Below are positions 1 to 10,471 of a stretch of DNA of 64,000 nt, in pieces; the first letter of the stretch is position 1; every line of letters starts with the position of its first letter. A model generated the notes under the pieces. The model searched no databases, was not told where the DNA came from, and saw only the letters and a program-made list of their open reading frames with translations. A program made the translations under genes and the position numbers. This stretch comes from Azospirillum lipoferum (GTDB lineage: Bacteria; Pseudomonadota; Alphaproteobacteria; Azospirillales; Azospirillaceae): assembly GCF_024170005.1 (NCBI RefSeq), contig NZ_JALJXJ010000002.1, positions 496,001 through 560,000 on the forward strand, in the 5' to 3' direction.

Positions 1-957
1 CACCCCGTCGGCCGCCGCCACCAGCGCCGCCAGCGCGTCGGACTTCAGCCGCATCATCAGCGTCTGGCATTCCGGGTCGCCGAAGCGGACATTGAACTCC
101 AGCGTCTTCGGCACCGGGCCGTCCGGCGTCCGCATGATCATCAGGCCGGCGAACAGCACGCCCTTGAAGGGCTTGCCTTCCGCTGCCATGCCCTTGACCG
201 TCGGCAGGATGATCTCGCGCATCACGCGGTCCTGCAGGTCGGGGGTCAGCACCGGCGCGGGGGAATAGGCGCCCATGCCGCCGGTGTTGGGGCCGGTGTC
301 GCCGTCGCCGACCGCCTTGTGGTCCTGGGCCGAGGCCAGCGGCAGCGCGTTCTCGCCGTCGCACAGCGCGAAGAAGCTGACCTCCTCGCCGTCCAGGAAC
401 TCCTCGACCACCACCTCGGCACCGGCGGCGCCGAAGCGGCCGCCGACCAGCGCATCGTCGATGGCGTCAAACGCCTCCTGCTCACTGCGGGCGACGGTGA
501 CACCCTTGCCGGCGGCCAGACCGTCGGCCTTCACCACGATGGGCGCGCCATGCTTGCGGACATAGGCCTTGGCGGCTTCCGGATCCTTGAAGCGCTCGTA
601 GAAGGCGGTGGGCACCCCGTATTTCGCCAGGATGTCCTTCATGAAGCCCTTGGAGCCCTCCAGCTCCGCCGCCGCCGCACTCGGCCCGAAGGCCTTGACG
701 CCCAGCGCCGTCAGCCTGTCGACCAGACCCAGCACCAGCGGGCCTTCCGGACCGACGACGACGAAATCGATGGCGTTGTCCTGGACGAAGCGCACCAGCG
801 CGTCGACATCCTCCGACCCGATGGGGACCAGCGCGGCGACGTCGGCGATGCCGGCATTGCCGGGCGCGCAATAGAGCTTGTCGCACAGCGGCGAATTGGA
901 AATGGCCCAGCAGAGCGCGTGCTCACGACCGCCCGATCCGACGACGAGGACTTTCAT
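1..957 (-). CDS. purD: Phosphoribosylamine-glycine ligase (GAR synthetase), 3' end cut off by window edge
   Basis: ATP-grasp enzyme joining glycine to 5-phosphoribosylamine in step two of purine synthesis, in the cytoplasm. The N-terminus [17 protein letters not shown] is the typical PurD opening. Further in are [15 protein letters not shown] (preATP-grasp domain), [11 protein letters not shown] (ATP binding) and [14 protein letters not shown], all diagnostic. About 319 codons are visible of the roughly 425 usual, so the C-terminus lies outside the window. The ATG at 955-957 is the natural start. The gene is divergent from xseA, with about 73 bp between the starts, which must hold both promoters. 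Identity is secure. Confidence 0.97.
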   Translation of the reverse strand, partial: MKVLVVGSGGREHALCWAISNSPLCDKLYCAPGNAGIADVAALVPIGSEDVDALVRFVQDNAIDFVVVGPEGPLVLGLVDRLTALGVKAFGPSAAAAELEGSKGFMKDILAKYGVPTAFYERFKDPEAAKAYVRKHGAPIVVKADGLAAGKGVTVARSEQEAFDAIDDALVGGRFGAAGAEVVVEEFLDGEEVSFFALCDGENALPLASAQDHKAVGDGDTGPNTGGMGAYSPAPVLTPDLQDRVMREIILPTVKGMAAEGKPFKGVLFAGLMIMRTPDGPVPKTLEFNVRFGDPECQTLMMRLKSDALAALVAAADGV

Positions 958-1030
958 GGGGTGGCGCTCCTTCCGCCTTGTTGCATTCTGCGCGCCTTGT
1001 ATCATGGCGGCGCCCCAACTCAAGAGCGCC

Positions 1031-2647
1031 ATGACGTCCGAAAACGCCCCCCTCATCGCCCCGGAACCGCGCCCCGGCTCCAACCTTCCGGAATTCACCG
1101 TCGGCGATCTTGCCCGCCGGCTGAAGCGCAGCATCGAGGAGGAATTCGGCTTCGTCCGCGTCCGCGGCGAGATCAGCCAGCCGAAGAAGCACAGCTCCGG
1201 CCACTGCTACATGCGCCTGAAGGACGACAGCGCGGTGATCGAGGCGGTGTGCTGGCGCGGCACCATGGCGAAGCTGGCGGTCCGGCCGGAGGAGGGGCTG
1301 GAGGTCATCGTCACCGGGCGCATGACCACCTACCCCGGCCGCTCGCAGTACCAGCTGATCGTCGAGTCGATGGAGCTGGCCGGCGAAGGTGCCCTGCTGA
1401 AGATGCTGGAGGAGCGCAAGCGCCGGCTGGCGGCGGAGGGGCTGTTCGACCCCGCCCGCAAGAAGCGCATCCCCTTCCTGCCCGACGTGATCGGCGTCGT
1501 CACCTCCCCCACCGGCGCGGTGATCCGCGACATCCTGCACCGGCTGAACGACCGTTTCCCCCGCCATGTCCTGCTGTGGCCGGTCGCCGTCCAGGGCGAA
1601 CGCGCGGCGGCCGAGGTGACGGCGGCCATCGAGGGCTTCAACCGCATCCAGCCCGGTGGGCGCATCCCCCGGCCGGACCTCATCATCGTGGCGCGCGGCG
1701 GCGGCTCGCTGGAAGACCTGATGGCCTTCAACGAGGAGAACGTCGTCCGTGCAGCAGCAAGCAGCGCCATCCCGCTGATCTCCGCCGTCGGGCACGAGAC
1801 CGACACCACGCTCATCGATTTCGCATCCGACCTGCGGGCTCCCACCCCGACAGCCGCCGCCGAGATGGCGGTGCCAGTACGCGGCGAGCTGCTGGCGCAG
1901 ATCCTCGACGACGAGCGCCGCCTGCTCGCCAGCGCCTCGCGCGCGGTGGAGGACCGCCGCAACCGGGTGGAGGGGCTGGCCCGCGGCCTGGGCGATCCCC
2001 GCGCCCTGCTGGAGGGTCATGCCCAGCGGCTGGACGACCGGGCGGAGCGGCTGAACCTCGCAGCCTCGGCCCTGCTGGAACGGCGGCGCACCCGCATCGG
2101 CGAACTGGCCGCCAAGCTGCGCCACCCGCGCGAGAAGCTGGCCCAGGCGGAGCAGAAACTGGCATCGGAGAGCCGCGCGCTCGACTCGGCCCTGCGCCAC
2201 GCGGTGACCACCGCGGGCGGGCGCTTCGACCGGGTCGCCGGCCGGCTGTCGCTGACCCCGGCGCGGGTGAAGCTGGCCGACGGCGAACGCCGCATCGCCG
2301 ACCTGACGCCGCGCCTGGACCGCAGCTATGCCAAGGGCGTTGCCGACAAGGCGGCCAAGCTGGCGTCGCTCGGACAATTGCTGGAAAGCTACAGCTACAA
2401 GGGCGTGCTGGCCCGCGGCTTCGCCCTGGTCGAGGACCGCGACGGCCGGCCGGTGACCCGCGCCGATCAGGCGACGCCGGGTCTGGCGGTCAACATCGTC
2501 TTCGCCGGTGACGCCAAAGTTGCCGCAACGGTCGATGGTGGCACAAAGGTAGACTCAACGAACGAGCCGACGACCGACACCAAGGCGGAGAAGAAGGCCG
2601 CACCGCGCAAGCCGCGGGTGGTTCCGGTGCAGGGAACACTTTTCTGA
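1031..2647 (+). CDS. xseA: Exodeoxyribonuclease VII large subunit
   Basis: Catalytic large subunit of ExoVII, which degrades single-stranded DNA to oligonucleotides together with the small subunit XseB (not in this window). 538 residues from the ATG at 1031. An N-terminal OB-fold (about residues 20-115) contains [19 protein letters not shown]. The catalytic region follows, with the family signatures [24 protein letters not shown] and [12 protein letters not shown]. After that comes a long Arg/Glu/Leu-rich coiled coil that binds XseB, and the conserved end [15 protein letters not shown] Lys/Pro-rich tail closes the protein. An in-frame ATG at 1004 is possible, but the family alignment favours 1031. 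Confidence 0.96.
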   Translation: MTSENAPLIAPEPRPGSNLPEFTVGDLARRLKRSIEEEFGFVRVRGEISQPKKHSSGHCYMRLKDDSAVIEAVCWRGTMAKLAVRPEEGLEVIVTGRMTTYPGRSQYQLIVESMELAGEGALLKMLEERKRRLAAEGLFDPARKKRIPFLPDVIGVVTSPTGAVIRDILHRLNDRFPRHVLLWPVAVQGERAAAEVTAAIEGFNRIQPGGRIPRPDLIIVARGGGSLEDLMAFNEENVVRAAASSAIPLISAVGHETDTTLIDFASDLRAPTPTAAAEMAVPVRGELLAQILDDERRLLASASRAVEDRRNRVEGLARGLGDPRALLEGHAQRLDDRAERLNLAASALLERRRTRIGELAAKLRHPREKLAQAEQKLASESRALDSALRHAVTTAGGRFDRVAGRLSLTPARVKLADGERRIADLTPRLDRSYAKGVADKAAKLASLGQLLESYSYKGVLARGFALVEDRDGRPVTRADQATPGLAVNIVFAGDAKVAATVDGGTKVDSTNEPTTDTKAEKKAAPRKPRVVPVQGTLF

Positions 2648-2688
2648 GTAGGGAGGCCGCGCCCGGACGGAGCGCGGCCCTGTTCGCC

Positions 2689-3744
2689 TCACACCACCCC
2701 GGCGAAGCTCCAGCGCAGGGTCTCGCCGCTGCGGAAGGGCAGCACGGCATCGCCCTCGCTGACCAGGATCAGGTCGGGGGCGACCGACGGGCGGCGTTCC
2801 AGCGCCACGCGCTCCTCACTGACCGGCAGGTTGTAGAAACGCGGGCCGTTCAGGCTGGCGAAGGCCTCCAGCCTGTCGAGCGCGCCGGCCTCGTCGAAGG
2901 CCTCGGCATAGAGTTCCAGCGCATTGGCGGCGGTGAAGCAGCCGGCGCAGCCGCAAGCCGCTTCCTTCGCCGTCACCGTGTGCGGGGCGGTGTCGGTGCC
3001 CAGGAAGAACGGCCCCTCGCCGGAGATCGCCGCCTCGACCAGGGCGACCCGGTGGGTCTCGCGCTTGGCGATCGGCAGGCAGTAGAGATGCGGGCGGATG
3101 CCGCCCTGGAAGATGTGGCTGCGGTTGATCAGCAGATGATGCGCGGTGATGGTGGCGCCGATCCGGCCGCTGGCGGCATGGGCCCGCACGAACTGCACGG
3201 CGTCGGCCGTCGTCACATGCTCCAGAACGACGCGCAGGGTCGGGTGGCGCTCCAGCAGCGGAGCCAGGATGCTGTCGATGAACACCGCCTCGCGGTCGAA
3301 GATGTCGACCGACTGGTCGGTGACCTCGCCATGGATCAGCAGCGGCATGCCGATTTCCGCCATGCGCTCCAGCACCGGAGCGATGCGGGCGATGTCGGTG
3401 ACGCCATGGGCGCTGTTGGTGGTGGCGTTGGCGGGATAGAGCTTGGCGGCGGCGAACACGCCGTCCTTGAAGCCCTGGGCCAGATCGGCGGCGTCGGTGC
3501 CGTCGGTCAGATAGGCGGTCATCAGCGGGGTGAAGGCGACGCCGTCCGGCAGGGCATCCAGGATGCGCCCGCGATAGGCCACGGCATCGGCGGCCGTCGC
3601 CACCGGCGGCTTCAGGTTCGGCATCACGATGGCGCGGCCGAACTGGCGGGCGGTGAAGGGCAGAACCGCCTTCAGCATGGCGCCGTCGCGCAGATGGACA
3701 TGCCAGTCGTCGGGACGGCGGATGACAAGGCGTTCGTTGGGCAT
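2689..3744 (-). CDS. pyrC: Dihydroorotase, PyrC type
   Basis: Zinc amidohydrolase cyclising carbamoyl-aspartate to dihydroorotate in pyrimidine synthesis. 351 residues, the normal size for the E. coli-like class. Visible metal and active-site motifs: [10 protein letters not shown] (metal histidines H15 and H17), [11 protein letters not shown] (K101 is the expected carboxylated lysine), [11 protein letters not shown] and FLGTDTAPH with the catalytic aspartate. It converges on xseA, with only 41 bp between the two stop codons. The ATG at 3742-3744 matches the family N-terminus. It is the second nucleotide-synthesis gene in the first 4 kb, but not in an operon with purD. Confidence 0.96.
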   Translation of the reverse strand: MPNERLVIRRPDDWHVHLRDGAMLKAVLPFTARQFGRAIVMPNLKPPVATAADAVAYRGRILDALPDGVAFTPLMTAYLTDGTDAADLAQGFKDGVFAAAKLYPANATTNSAHGVTDIARIAPVLERMAEIGMPLLIHGEVTDQSVDIFDREAVFIDSILAPLLERHPTLRVVLEHVTTADAVQFVRAHAASGRIGATITAHHLLINRSHIFQGGIRPHLYCLPIAKRETHRVALVEAAISGEGPFFLGTDTAPHTVTAKEAACGCAGCFTAANALELYAEAFDEAGALDRLEAFASLNGPRFYNLPVSEERVALERRPSVAPDLILVSEGDAVLPFRSGETLRWSFAGVV

Positions 3745-3846
3745 GGATCGGGTCCCGGCGCTGCTGTCGAGGGGTCGGTGAGCTTGGACGACGTTCTATC
3801 GCCATCGCCGCCGCATCTCAACAGCACCGGGACGCCGCATCCTCGC

Positions 3847-3902
3847 GCCGCTGCACCTCCCCGTCCGCCGGCCGGCGTTGGCGGGCGGGAAGGTGCAGCG
3901 GC
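3847..3902. terminator. Long imperfect hairpin between the secreted-protein gene and pyrC
   Basis: Arms 3847-3866 and 3883-3902 pair over about 20 bp with two imperfections (GCCGCTGCACCT against AGGTGCAGCGGC at the base) around a GC-rich loop. It begins 9 bases after the stop of the minus-strand gene at 3911-4474. There is no T-tract on either strand, so it may be a 3'-end stability structure rather than a true intrinsic terminator. Confidence 0.4.
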
Positions 3903-3910
3903 CTGCAACC

Positions 3911-4474
3911 TTACTGGATGGTGGTCGAGGTCTTCAGGCCGAGGATGCCGTCGATCTTCGCGGCCTGCTCCGCGGTCACCGGCTTGCCGCCGATGCTGGC
4001 GAGCTGCTGCCGGGCCTCGGCCACCGCCTTGTCGCGGGCGGCGCTGTCCTTCAGCGCATGGGCGGCCAGCATCTGCTCGTGGTACTTGCCGAGCTGGACC
4101 GAAAGCTGATCGGTCGGCTTGGCGCCCAGTTCCTTGGCGACGGCATCGGTCTGGGTCTTGGTCACCTCGGCCTTCGGGGTGGCCGCGACCTGCTCATGCT
4201 TGGTCTTGCCGGCGTCGGCCTTGGTGGCATCAGCCTTCGGGGCTTCGGTTTTGGTGGCCTCGCTCTTGGTGACGGCCTTCTGGTCGAGCTTCTGATCGAG
4301 TTTCGGGGCCGTCGTGGTGGAGTCGGTCGTCACGGCGGGGGCCGACGTGGCCGGAGCGGCCGGCGCGACCGTTGCGGCGCCCGCGCTCAGCACGGGAGCC
4401 GTCGCCATCAAGGCGACGAACGCAAAGGTCGAAACGGACGAGCGGATACGCGACCCAAAGACGGTGCCGGACAT
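3911..4474 (-). CDS. Secreted Ala/Lys/Thr-rich protein of unknown function
   Basis: 187 residues. A basic N-terminus followed by a hydrophobic stretch (about residues 13-33, ending LSAGAA) looks like a Sec signal peptide. Residues 35-105 are low complexity, rich in Ala, Thr, Lys and Pro, with short repeats such as KLDQKLDQK and KADATKADA, and are probably disordered. A more ordered C-terminal part (about 110-187) is charged and helical in character. A good ribosome site (GGAGAAATCAA then ATG) supports the start. It is divergent from hisS with 206 bp between. No family is recognised; a periplasmic or envelope role is only inference. Confidence 0.72.
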   Translation of the reverse strand: MSGTVFGSRIRSSVSTFAFVALMATAPVLSAGAATVAPAAPATSAPAVTTDSTTTAPKLDQKLDQKAVTKSEATKTEAPKADATKADAGKTKHEQVAATPKAEVTKTQTDAVAKELGAKPTDQLSVQLGKYHEQMLAAHALKDSAARDKAVAEARQQLASIGGKPVTAEQAAKIDGILGLKTSTTIQ

Positions 4475-4680
4475 TTGATTTCTCCATTTCGGTGAGCGAT
4501 CCTCGTTGCGGGATCGTGCTTAGATGAACGCGGCCCCACTGCGGTTCATTCCACGCCCTTCCAAAAAATTTTCGGCATGGCGCGAAAAATTTATCTCCGG
4601 CTTTTCCGGCCCTGGTGACGGGGCGGGCGAAAGGGGCTAGAAAACCCACGCTTTTCCTATCCAAGCGCGGACCCTCTCCG

Positions 4681-6030
4681 ATGAGCCTGATCACGCCCCG
4701 CACCCCGCCCGGAACGATGGAGCTGCTGCCGCGCCAGCAGGTGGCCTTCCAGCGCATGCTGGACACCATCCGCCGCGGCTACGAGCGGTTCGGCTTCGTC
4801 CCCGTCGAAACCCCGGTGTTCGAGACGGTCGACACGCTGCTGACCAAATCGGGCGGCGAGACGGAGAAGCAGGTCTATTTCGTCCAGTCCACCGGCGCCA
4901 TCCAGCAGGGCAACAAGCCGGAGCTGGCCCTGCGCTTCGACCTGACCGTGCCGCTCGCCCGCTATGTGGCGGAGCATGAGCGCGACCTCGCCTTTCCCTT
5001 CCGCCGCTACCAGATCCAGCGGGTCTACCGCGGCGAGCGGGCGCAGCGCGGGCGCTTCCGCGAATTCTACCAGTGCGACATCGACGTGATCGGCAAGGAC
5101 AGCCTGTCCGCCCATTACGACGCCGAGATCCCGGCGGTCATCCACCATGTCTTCACCGAGCTGAACTTCGGCGGCTTCACCATCAACGTGAACAACCGCA
5201 AGATCCTGCTGGGCCTGCTCGACGGTCTGGGCGTCGCCGACGCCGACACCCGCGTGCTGGTGCTGCGCGAGATCGACAAACTGGACAAGATCGGCCAGGA
5301 CAAGGTGCGCGCCAGCCTGCTGGGCCTCGGCGTGACCGAGCAGGCCGCCGACACCATCCTGTCGCTGATCGACATGAAGGGTACGAACGCCGAGACGCTG
5401 GCGGCGCTGGGCGCGCTCGACATCGAGACCGCCCTCTTCCGCGAGGGCGTCGGCGAACTGACCACGGTCATCGAGGGGCTGAAGGCCTTCCAGGTGCCGG
5501 AAGGGACGGTCCGCATCAACCTCGCCATCGCGCGCGGCCTCGATTACTACACCGGCACCGTCTACGAGACCTTCCTGAACGACCATCCCGGCATCGGCTC
5601 GGTCTGCTCCGGCGGGCGCTACGAGAATCTCGCCAGCCACTACACCAAGTCGAAGCTGCCGGGCGTCGGCATCTCCATCGGCGCCACCCGCCTGTTCTAC
5701 CAGCTGATGGAGGCCGGCCTGATCAAGGACGCCGCCCCGACTGCCCAGGTGCTGGTGACGCAGATGGACCCGGCCCTGTCCACCGACTATTTCCGCATGG
5801 CCAGCGAGCTGCGCGCCGCCGGCATCAACACAGAAATCCAGCTGGACGGCGGCAAGATCGCCAAGCAGATGAAATATGCCGACCGCGCCGGCATCCCCGT
5901 CGTCCTGCTGATGGGCTCCGACGAGAAGGCCCGCGGCACCGCGACCCTGAAGCATCTGGTCAAGGGCGAGCAGGTCGAAGTGCCGCTGGCGGAGCTGGCG
6001 GCGCGGGCGAAGGCATTGCTGGAGGGGTAA
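4681..6030 (+). CDS. hisS: Histidine-tRNA ligase
   Basis: Class II aminoacyl-tRNA synthetase charging tRNA-His. 449 residues from the ATG at 4681. Motif 1 region near the N-terminus ([20 protein letters not shown]), motif 2 [20 protein letters not shown], the histidine-specific loop [11 protein letters not shown], then motif 3 with GGRYENL and [11 protein letters not shown]. The last 90 residues form the anticodon-binding domain (QVLVTQMDP through [14 protein letters not shown]). An upstream in-frame GTG at 4615 gives a 22-residue extension with no family support, so it is rejected. A hisS lacking this degree of conservation could be HisZ, but the catalytic motifs are intact. Confidence 0.96.
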   Translation: MSLITPRTPPGTMELLPRQQVAFQRMLDTIRRGYERFGFVPVETPVFETVDTLLTKSGGETEKQVYFVQSTGAIQQGNKPELALRFDLTVPLARYVAEHERDLAFPFRRYQIQRVYRGERAQRGRFREFYQCDIDVIGKDSLSAHYDAEIPAVIHHVFTELNFGGFTINVNNRKILLGLLDGLGVADADTRVLVLREIDKLDKIGQDKVRASLLGLGVTEQAADTILSLIDMKGTNAETLAALGALDIETALFREGVGELTTVIEGLKAFQVPEGTVRINLAIARGLDYYTGTVYETFLNDHPGIGSVCSGGRYENLASHYTKSKLPGVGISIGATRLFYQLMEAGLIKDAAPTAQVLVTQMDPALSTDYFRMASELRAAGINTEIQLDGGKIAKQMKYADRAGIPVVLLMGSDEKARGTATLKHLVKGEQVEVPLAELAARAKALLEG

Positions 6031-6239
6031 AAAAAGGGGAAGACACACTTTAATTTGATGCAAACCCGCCACCTGGAAGGCCGCAAGATCGATAAAGCCG
6101 CCTTCCAGGCTCGCAAGGGGGCGCCATGAAAAATCACTCAATCAAATTGCCGGGATGCATCATATATTTGCAGCCCTAAATTTTAAATTTAGCTGTCGCA
6201 AAAATTTCTAAGCAGCTCATCTAATAAGGCGGGAAGATT

Positions 6240-7307
6240 TTGGAAAAACACCAAGAATATTTGAAACGTTTTTCTTCAACCATATTCGAAATAGGGAAAG
6301 CAACAGCTCTAATTTCGACCTTCCTTGGAACGGTTCTAATTATTATATTTTGCCTGCAAACAAACACGCCGCTTCCTCCCATTGACCCCTCATTCGGACT
6401 GACCATAACTGTTTTTATGGCGACTCTGGCTATCTTTGTTTATTCTTTATTGTGTTTAATTTTTTTGCCTTCATTCTATAATATTACGAGATGCCAAAAT
6501 TTATTAAGAGTCTTTCCATGCTTATTGTCTCATGCCTCCTCCGGAAGAAGGAGATTAGAAGCATACTGCATATGCTATTTTCCTCTTTATATATCTTGGG
6601 CATTTCTGATTGCCCTGAGCTTCTCTGAAACCAATCTTAATCTATCAGTTGTAGTTCTTATTAATTCTTTGGTAATTCTAGTTTGTTCCATATTTTCATC
6701 AATGACCGTATTCAAAATAGCGTCAAAATTAGTCCTTCAAGATATCAGAAAAAGCATATTGTATTTTGCAAATATAATTTCTGTGAATGCAATATCTTAC
6801 ATATGGAGTATTATTTTCTTCTATAATTTTAGATTAATGGTGAATAATTCGATAGGAAATGTTGATTTTCCCTACCCATCAGCACTGACAATATTTCTAA
6901 TGGCCGCCGCTCATATCACCCAATGCACCAGCGGAAAAAGCTACAAAATAAAAGCTATACTCGCCCTTTCTTACATCTTGATTGTAATGATATTCATTCC
7001 AGGCGCCACGATAGTTACCGGAAGCATTCTTCGCATAATTGGCGCGGGAGGAAGCCTCCCCGCTGAAATCAGCTTCAAAGCACAAATAAATTCTGTCGAT
7101 CATGGGAAAAGCAAGAGAATCTGCATTATGTTTTCGACATCATCGAGCATCGTGGCCAGATACTCTGAAAAATCAAATGCTTCTAACAGCGAATACTGCC
7201 GCATAAAGGAACATGATCCCTCAGAAGATGGCCAAAGCAAAGACTCTTATTACACGATATCGGTTTACAATCGTTCAGACCTGTTTGAAGTTAGAATGCT
7301 GAAATGA
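6240..7307 (+). CDS. Orphan multi-pass membrane protein in an AT-rich insert
   Basis: 355 residues from a TTG start preceded by AAGGCGGGAAG. No family recognised. About six to seven hydrophobic segments are visible (around residues 20-40, 55-75, 118-135, 140-160, 180-200, 220-240 and 245-265). A soluble C-terminal tail of about 85 residues follows, rich in Ser, Asn and Lys. Base and codon use are strikingly AT-rich compared with hisS upstream and the penicillin-binding protein downstream, which indicates recent acquisition. The AT-rich DNA begins right after hisS (about 6130) and ends near 7370. A small inverted repeat (6176-6192, arms CTAAATT/AATTTAG) lies upstream. No transposase or repeat marks its ends. 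The start codon is uncertain. Confidence 0.7.
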   Translation: MEKHQEYLKRFSSTIFEIGKATALISTFLGTVLIIIFCLQTNTPLPPIDPSFGLTITVFMATLAIFVYSLLCLIFLPSFYNITRCQNLLRVFPCLLSHASSGRRRLEAYCICYFPLYISWAFLIALSFSETNLNLSVVVLINSLVILVCSIFSSMTVFKIASKLVLQDIRKSILYFANIISVNAISYIWSIIFFYNFRLMVNNSIGNVDFPYPSALTIFLMAAAHITQCTSGKSYKIKAILALSYILIVMIFIPGATIVTGSILRIIGAGGSLPAEISFKAQINSVDHGKSKRICIMFSTSSSIVARYSEKSNASNSEYCRIKEHDPSEDGQSKDSYYTISVYNRSDLFEVRMLK

Positions 7308-7414
7308 TGGCATAAAGAGCTATAGCGCAACTTAATATTACATTAACCAAAACCGCCTATCGTTCCGACCGACACCGGCCGTGTGGGTCGGGCGGCAGGG
7401 GGTGCGCATCCGAG

Positions 7415-10400
7415 ATGGCCAAGCGGTGGATGCAGGTCGGGCGTTGGACCGGGCGGGTCGCGATCGCGGCGACGCTGTCCATCACGCTCGCCGCCGCCGG
7501 CTATGCCGGCTGGCAGGAGATGCGGACCTCGCGTCTCCAGGCCCGGCTGCTCTCCGGCGTCGCCCAGTCGATGACCGTCAGCTTGCGCGAAGGCCCCAAC
7601 CCGCAGGCCCGCTATCCCAAGCATGGGCCATACAACGAACGGCTCGGCTACACCGCCCTTCCCGGCCAGCTCGACGCGCTGACCCATGACGTTTACGCCA
7701 TCGAGCAGCAGGCGGTGCTGTCGCCCATGCTCGACCGCTTCATGGCCGGCGGCGGTTTTCCGATCTATCGCGAGAAGACGCAGGCCGGGCTGACCCTGCT
7801 CGACCGCAACGGCACCGTCATGTATGCAGCGCACTATCCGGAGCGGGTGTTCGACGGCTTCGACGATGTGCCGAAGCTGGTCGCCGATACGCTGCTGTTC
7901 ATCGAGAACCGCGAGCTGCTGGACGCCGACCAGCCGCGCCGCAACCCGGCGGTGGAATGGGACCGTTTCGGCGCCGCCGTCGCCATGCTGCCCTTGCAGA
8001 TGATCCGGCCGGGACAGCGTTCCCCCGGCGGCTCGACGCTCGCCACCCAGATCGAGAAATACCGCCATTCGCCCGACGGCCAAACCACCGGCGGCGTGGA
8101 GAAGCTGCGCCAGATGGCGTCCGCCAGCGTCCGCGCCTACAGCGACGGCGAGGACACGACCGAGGCCCGCCGCCGCATCCTGGTCGATTACCTGAACTCC
8201 ACTCCGCTGACCGCGCGGCCGGGCTTCGGCGAGGTGAACGGGCTGGGCGACGGGCTGTGGGCCTGGTTCGGCACCGACCTGTCGATCGCCAAGCACGTGC
8301 TCGCCGAACCGGCACCCGACGGCATGACGGACGCCCGCACCCTGAAGCTGAAGGCGCTGGCCTATAAGCAGGTGCTGGCCCTGCTGCTGGCCCAGCGGCG
8401 GCCATCCCATTACCTGATCCAGGACCGCGCATCCCTCGACCGGCTGGCCGACGCCCATCTGCGCGCCCTGGCCCAGGCCGGGGTGATCGACCCGGCGCTC
8501 CGCGACGCAGCACTCGCCACCCCGCTGGTCTTCCGCGAAGAGGCGCCGACCAGCCCCGCCACCTCCTATGTCGAGCAGAAGGCGACCAACGCCATCCGCG
8601 CCCGGCTGCTCGGCATGCTCGGCGTGTCGAACCTCTACGCCCTCGACCGGCTCGACCTGACCGCGCAATCCACCCTGGATGCGGAGACGCAGGCCCGCGT
8701 GGTGGAGGTGCTGGGCAGGCTGAACGACCCCAACTATGCCCGCTCGCTCGGATTGACCGGCGAACGGCTGCTCGACGCCCGTAACAACGACCTGTCCAAG
8801 CTGGTCTATTCGATCACGCTCTACGAGCGCGGCCCCGAGGCCAATTACCTGCGCGTCCAGGCCGACAACCTCGATCAGCCGCTGGACATCAACGACGGGG
8901 CGAAGCTGGACCTCGGCTCCACCGCCAAACTGCGCACGCTGGCAACCTATCTGGAGATCGTCGCCGAGCTGCACAGCCGCTACGCCCACCTGCCGAAGGA
9001 CCTGCTGGCCGATGTCGAGGACGAGGCGTCGGACAACCTGACGCGCTGGGCGACGGCATGGCTGGCCTCGGCGCCCGACCGCCGGCTGCCGGCCATGCTG
9101 GACGCGGCGATGGAGCGGCGTTATTCCGCCAGCCCCGGCGAAGTGTTCTTCACCGGCGGCGGCCAACACAGCTTCGTCAACTTCAACAAGGACGACAACG
9201 GCCGCATCCTGACCGTGCAGGAGGCGTTGCGGAACAGCGTCAACCTGCCCTTCATCCGGCTGATGCGCGATGTCGTCCAATTCTATATGGACGAGGGGGC
9301 GGACGACGGCGCCGACATCCTGCGCACCCCCGACCACCCCGCCCGGCAGGCCTATCTCGCCCGCTTCGCCGACCGCGAGGGCTCGGACTTTCTTAACCGC
9401 TTCTACAACGATTACCGCAAGCGCACCCCGGACGAGGCCCTGGCCCGGCTGGCGACCCGCTCGCGCCCGGTGCCGCACCGGCTGGCGGTGATCTTCCGTA
9501 CCGTGCGGCCCAAGGCCGGGCTGGCGGAGTTCTCCGCCTTCCTGCGCGGCCGGCTGCCGGGGATGGTGCTGTCCGACAACGAGATGTCGGCGCTCTATGC
9601 CAAATATGGGCCGGACCGCTTCCCGCTGAACGATCTCGGCTATCTCGCCCGCGTCCATCCGCTGGAGCTGTGGCTGGTCGCCTATCTCCAGCAGCATCCC
9701 GAGGCCAAGCGGGCCGAGGTGCTGGCGGCCAGCGCCGACGAACGCCAGGAAAGCTACCGCTGGCTGTTCAAGAAGGGCATGGCCGCCCAGAACACCCGCA
9801 TCCGCATCGGGCTGGAGGAGGAAGCGTTCCAGCGCATCACCGCCCAGTGGCGCAGCGTCGGCTATCCGTTCGAAACGCTGGTGCCGTCGCTGGCGACCGC
9901 CATCGGCAGCTCGGCCGACCGTCCGGCGGCGCTGGCGGAGCTGATGGGGCTGATCCTGAACGACGGGGTGCGCCAGCCGACGGTGAAGATCCGCTCGCTT
10001 CATTTCGCCGCCGGCACGCCCTACGAGGCGAAGCTCGGGCTGGGACCGATGAAGGGCGAGCGCGTGCTGCGGCCGGAGGTCTGCGCCACCCTGCGCCGCG
10101 CCCTGATGGACGTGGCGCAGAACGGCACCGCCAAGCGGGTCTGGGGCTCCTTCAAGGATCCGTCCGGCGCCCCGATCCCAATGGGCGGCAAGACAGGCAC
10201 CGGCGACCACCGGCTCGACCGCTGGGGTCCGGGCGGCGTGCTGATCGAATCGAAGGCGGTCAACCGCACCGCCACCTTCGTCTTCTACATCGGCGACCGC
10301 TTCTTCGGCACCATGACCGCCTTCGTCCATGGGCCGGAGGCCGACGATTACCGCTTCACCAGCGCCCTGCCCGCCCAGCTGCTGAAAAGCCTTGCTCCGG

Positions 10401-10471
10401 CGCTCCAGCCGCTGATTGATCAGGGCTCAACCAGGACCGCCGACACCCGCCCCACGCCGACCGGGCTGTAA
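7415..10471 (+). CDS. Divergent class A penicillin-binding protein (GT51-like plus transpeptidase)
   Basis: 1018 residues, one N-terminal membrane anchor (about 13-33), the rest periplasmic. The GT51-like domain keeps IENRE (E164, expected first catalytic Glu) and PGGSTLATQIEK (204-215). The position of the second catalytic Glu, normally in an RKxxE motif, reads EKLRQ (Q233). The transpeptidase domain has all three motifs: S502-T-A-K505, S608-V-N610 and K926-T-G-T929. It should therefore cross-link peptidoglycan, while its glycosyltransferase activity is doubtful. It is longer than a typical PBP1 because of insertions around residues 640-870. It stands alone, downstream of the AT-rich insert, and has no link to the dcw cluster except function. 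Confidence 0.85.
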   Translation: MAKRWMQVGRWTGRVAIAATLSITLAAAGYAGWQEMRTSRLQARLLSGVAQSMTVSLREGPNPQARYPKHGPYNERLGYTALPGQLDALTHDVYAIEQQAVLSPMLDRFMAGGGFPIYREKTQAGLTLLDRNGTVMYAAHYPERVFDGFDDVPKLVADTLLFIENRELLDADQPRRNPAVEWDRFGAAVAMLPLQMIRPGQRSPGGSTLATQIEKYRHSPDGQTTGGVEKLRQMASASVRAYSDGEDTTEARRRILVDYLNSTPLTARPGFGEVNGLGDGLWAWFGTDLSIAKHVLAEPAPDGMTDARTLKLKALAYKQVLALLLAQRRPSHYLIQDRASLDRLADAHLRALAQAGVIDPALRDAALATPLVFREEAPTSPATSYVEQKATNAIRARLLGMLGVSNLYALDRLDLTAQSTLDAETQARVVEVLGRLNDPNYARSLGLTGERLLDARNNDLSKLVYSITLYERGPEANYLRVQADNLDQPLDINDGAKLDLGSTAKLRTLATYLEIVAELHSRYAHLPKDLLADVEDEASDNLTRWATAWLASAPDRRLPAMLDAAMERRYSASPGEVFFTGGGQHSFVNFNKDDNGRILTVQEALRNSVNLPFIRLMRDVVQFYMDEGADDGADILRTPDHPARQAYLARFADREGSDFLNRFYNDYRKRTPDEALARLATRSRPVPHRLAVIFRTVRPKAGLAEFSAFLRGRLPGMVLSDNEMSALYAKYGPDRFPLNDLGYLARVHPLELWLVAYLQQHPEAKRAEVLAASADERQESYRWLFKKGMAAQNTRIRIGLEEEAFQRITAQWRSVGYPFETLVPSLATAIGSSADRPAALAELMGLILNDGVRQPTVKIRSLHFAAGTPYEAKLGLGPMKGERVLRPEVCATLRRALMDVAQNGTAKRVWGSFKDPSGAPIPMGGKTGTGDHRLDRWGPGGVLIESKAVNRTATFVFYIGDRFFGTMTAFVHGPEADDYRFTSALPAQLLKSLAPALQPLIDQGSTRTADTRPTPTGL

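Noticed and set aside
319-2511. Long open frame across purD and xseA
   Set aside because: Out of frame with, or antisense to, two well conserved genes. The translation is Arg/Pro/Gly-rich, typical of shadows in high-GC DNA.
6058-6129. 23-codon open frame with a 10-bp inverted repeat (6072-6081 and 6100-6109)
   Set aside because: Coding-like composition, but too short to identify and without a clear ribosome site. The inverted repeat has an 18-base loop and no T-tract. It could be a gene remnant, but that is not supportable.
7343-10330. 995-codon minus-strand open frame
   Set aside because: Exactly antisense to the penicillin-binding protein, which has all transpeptidase motifs. The shadow has none.
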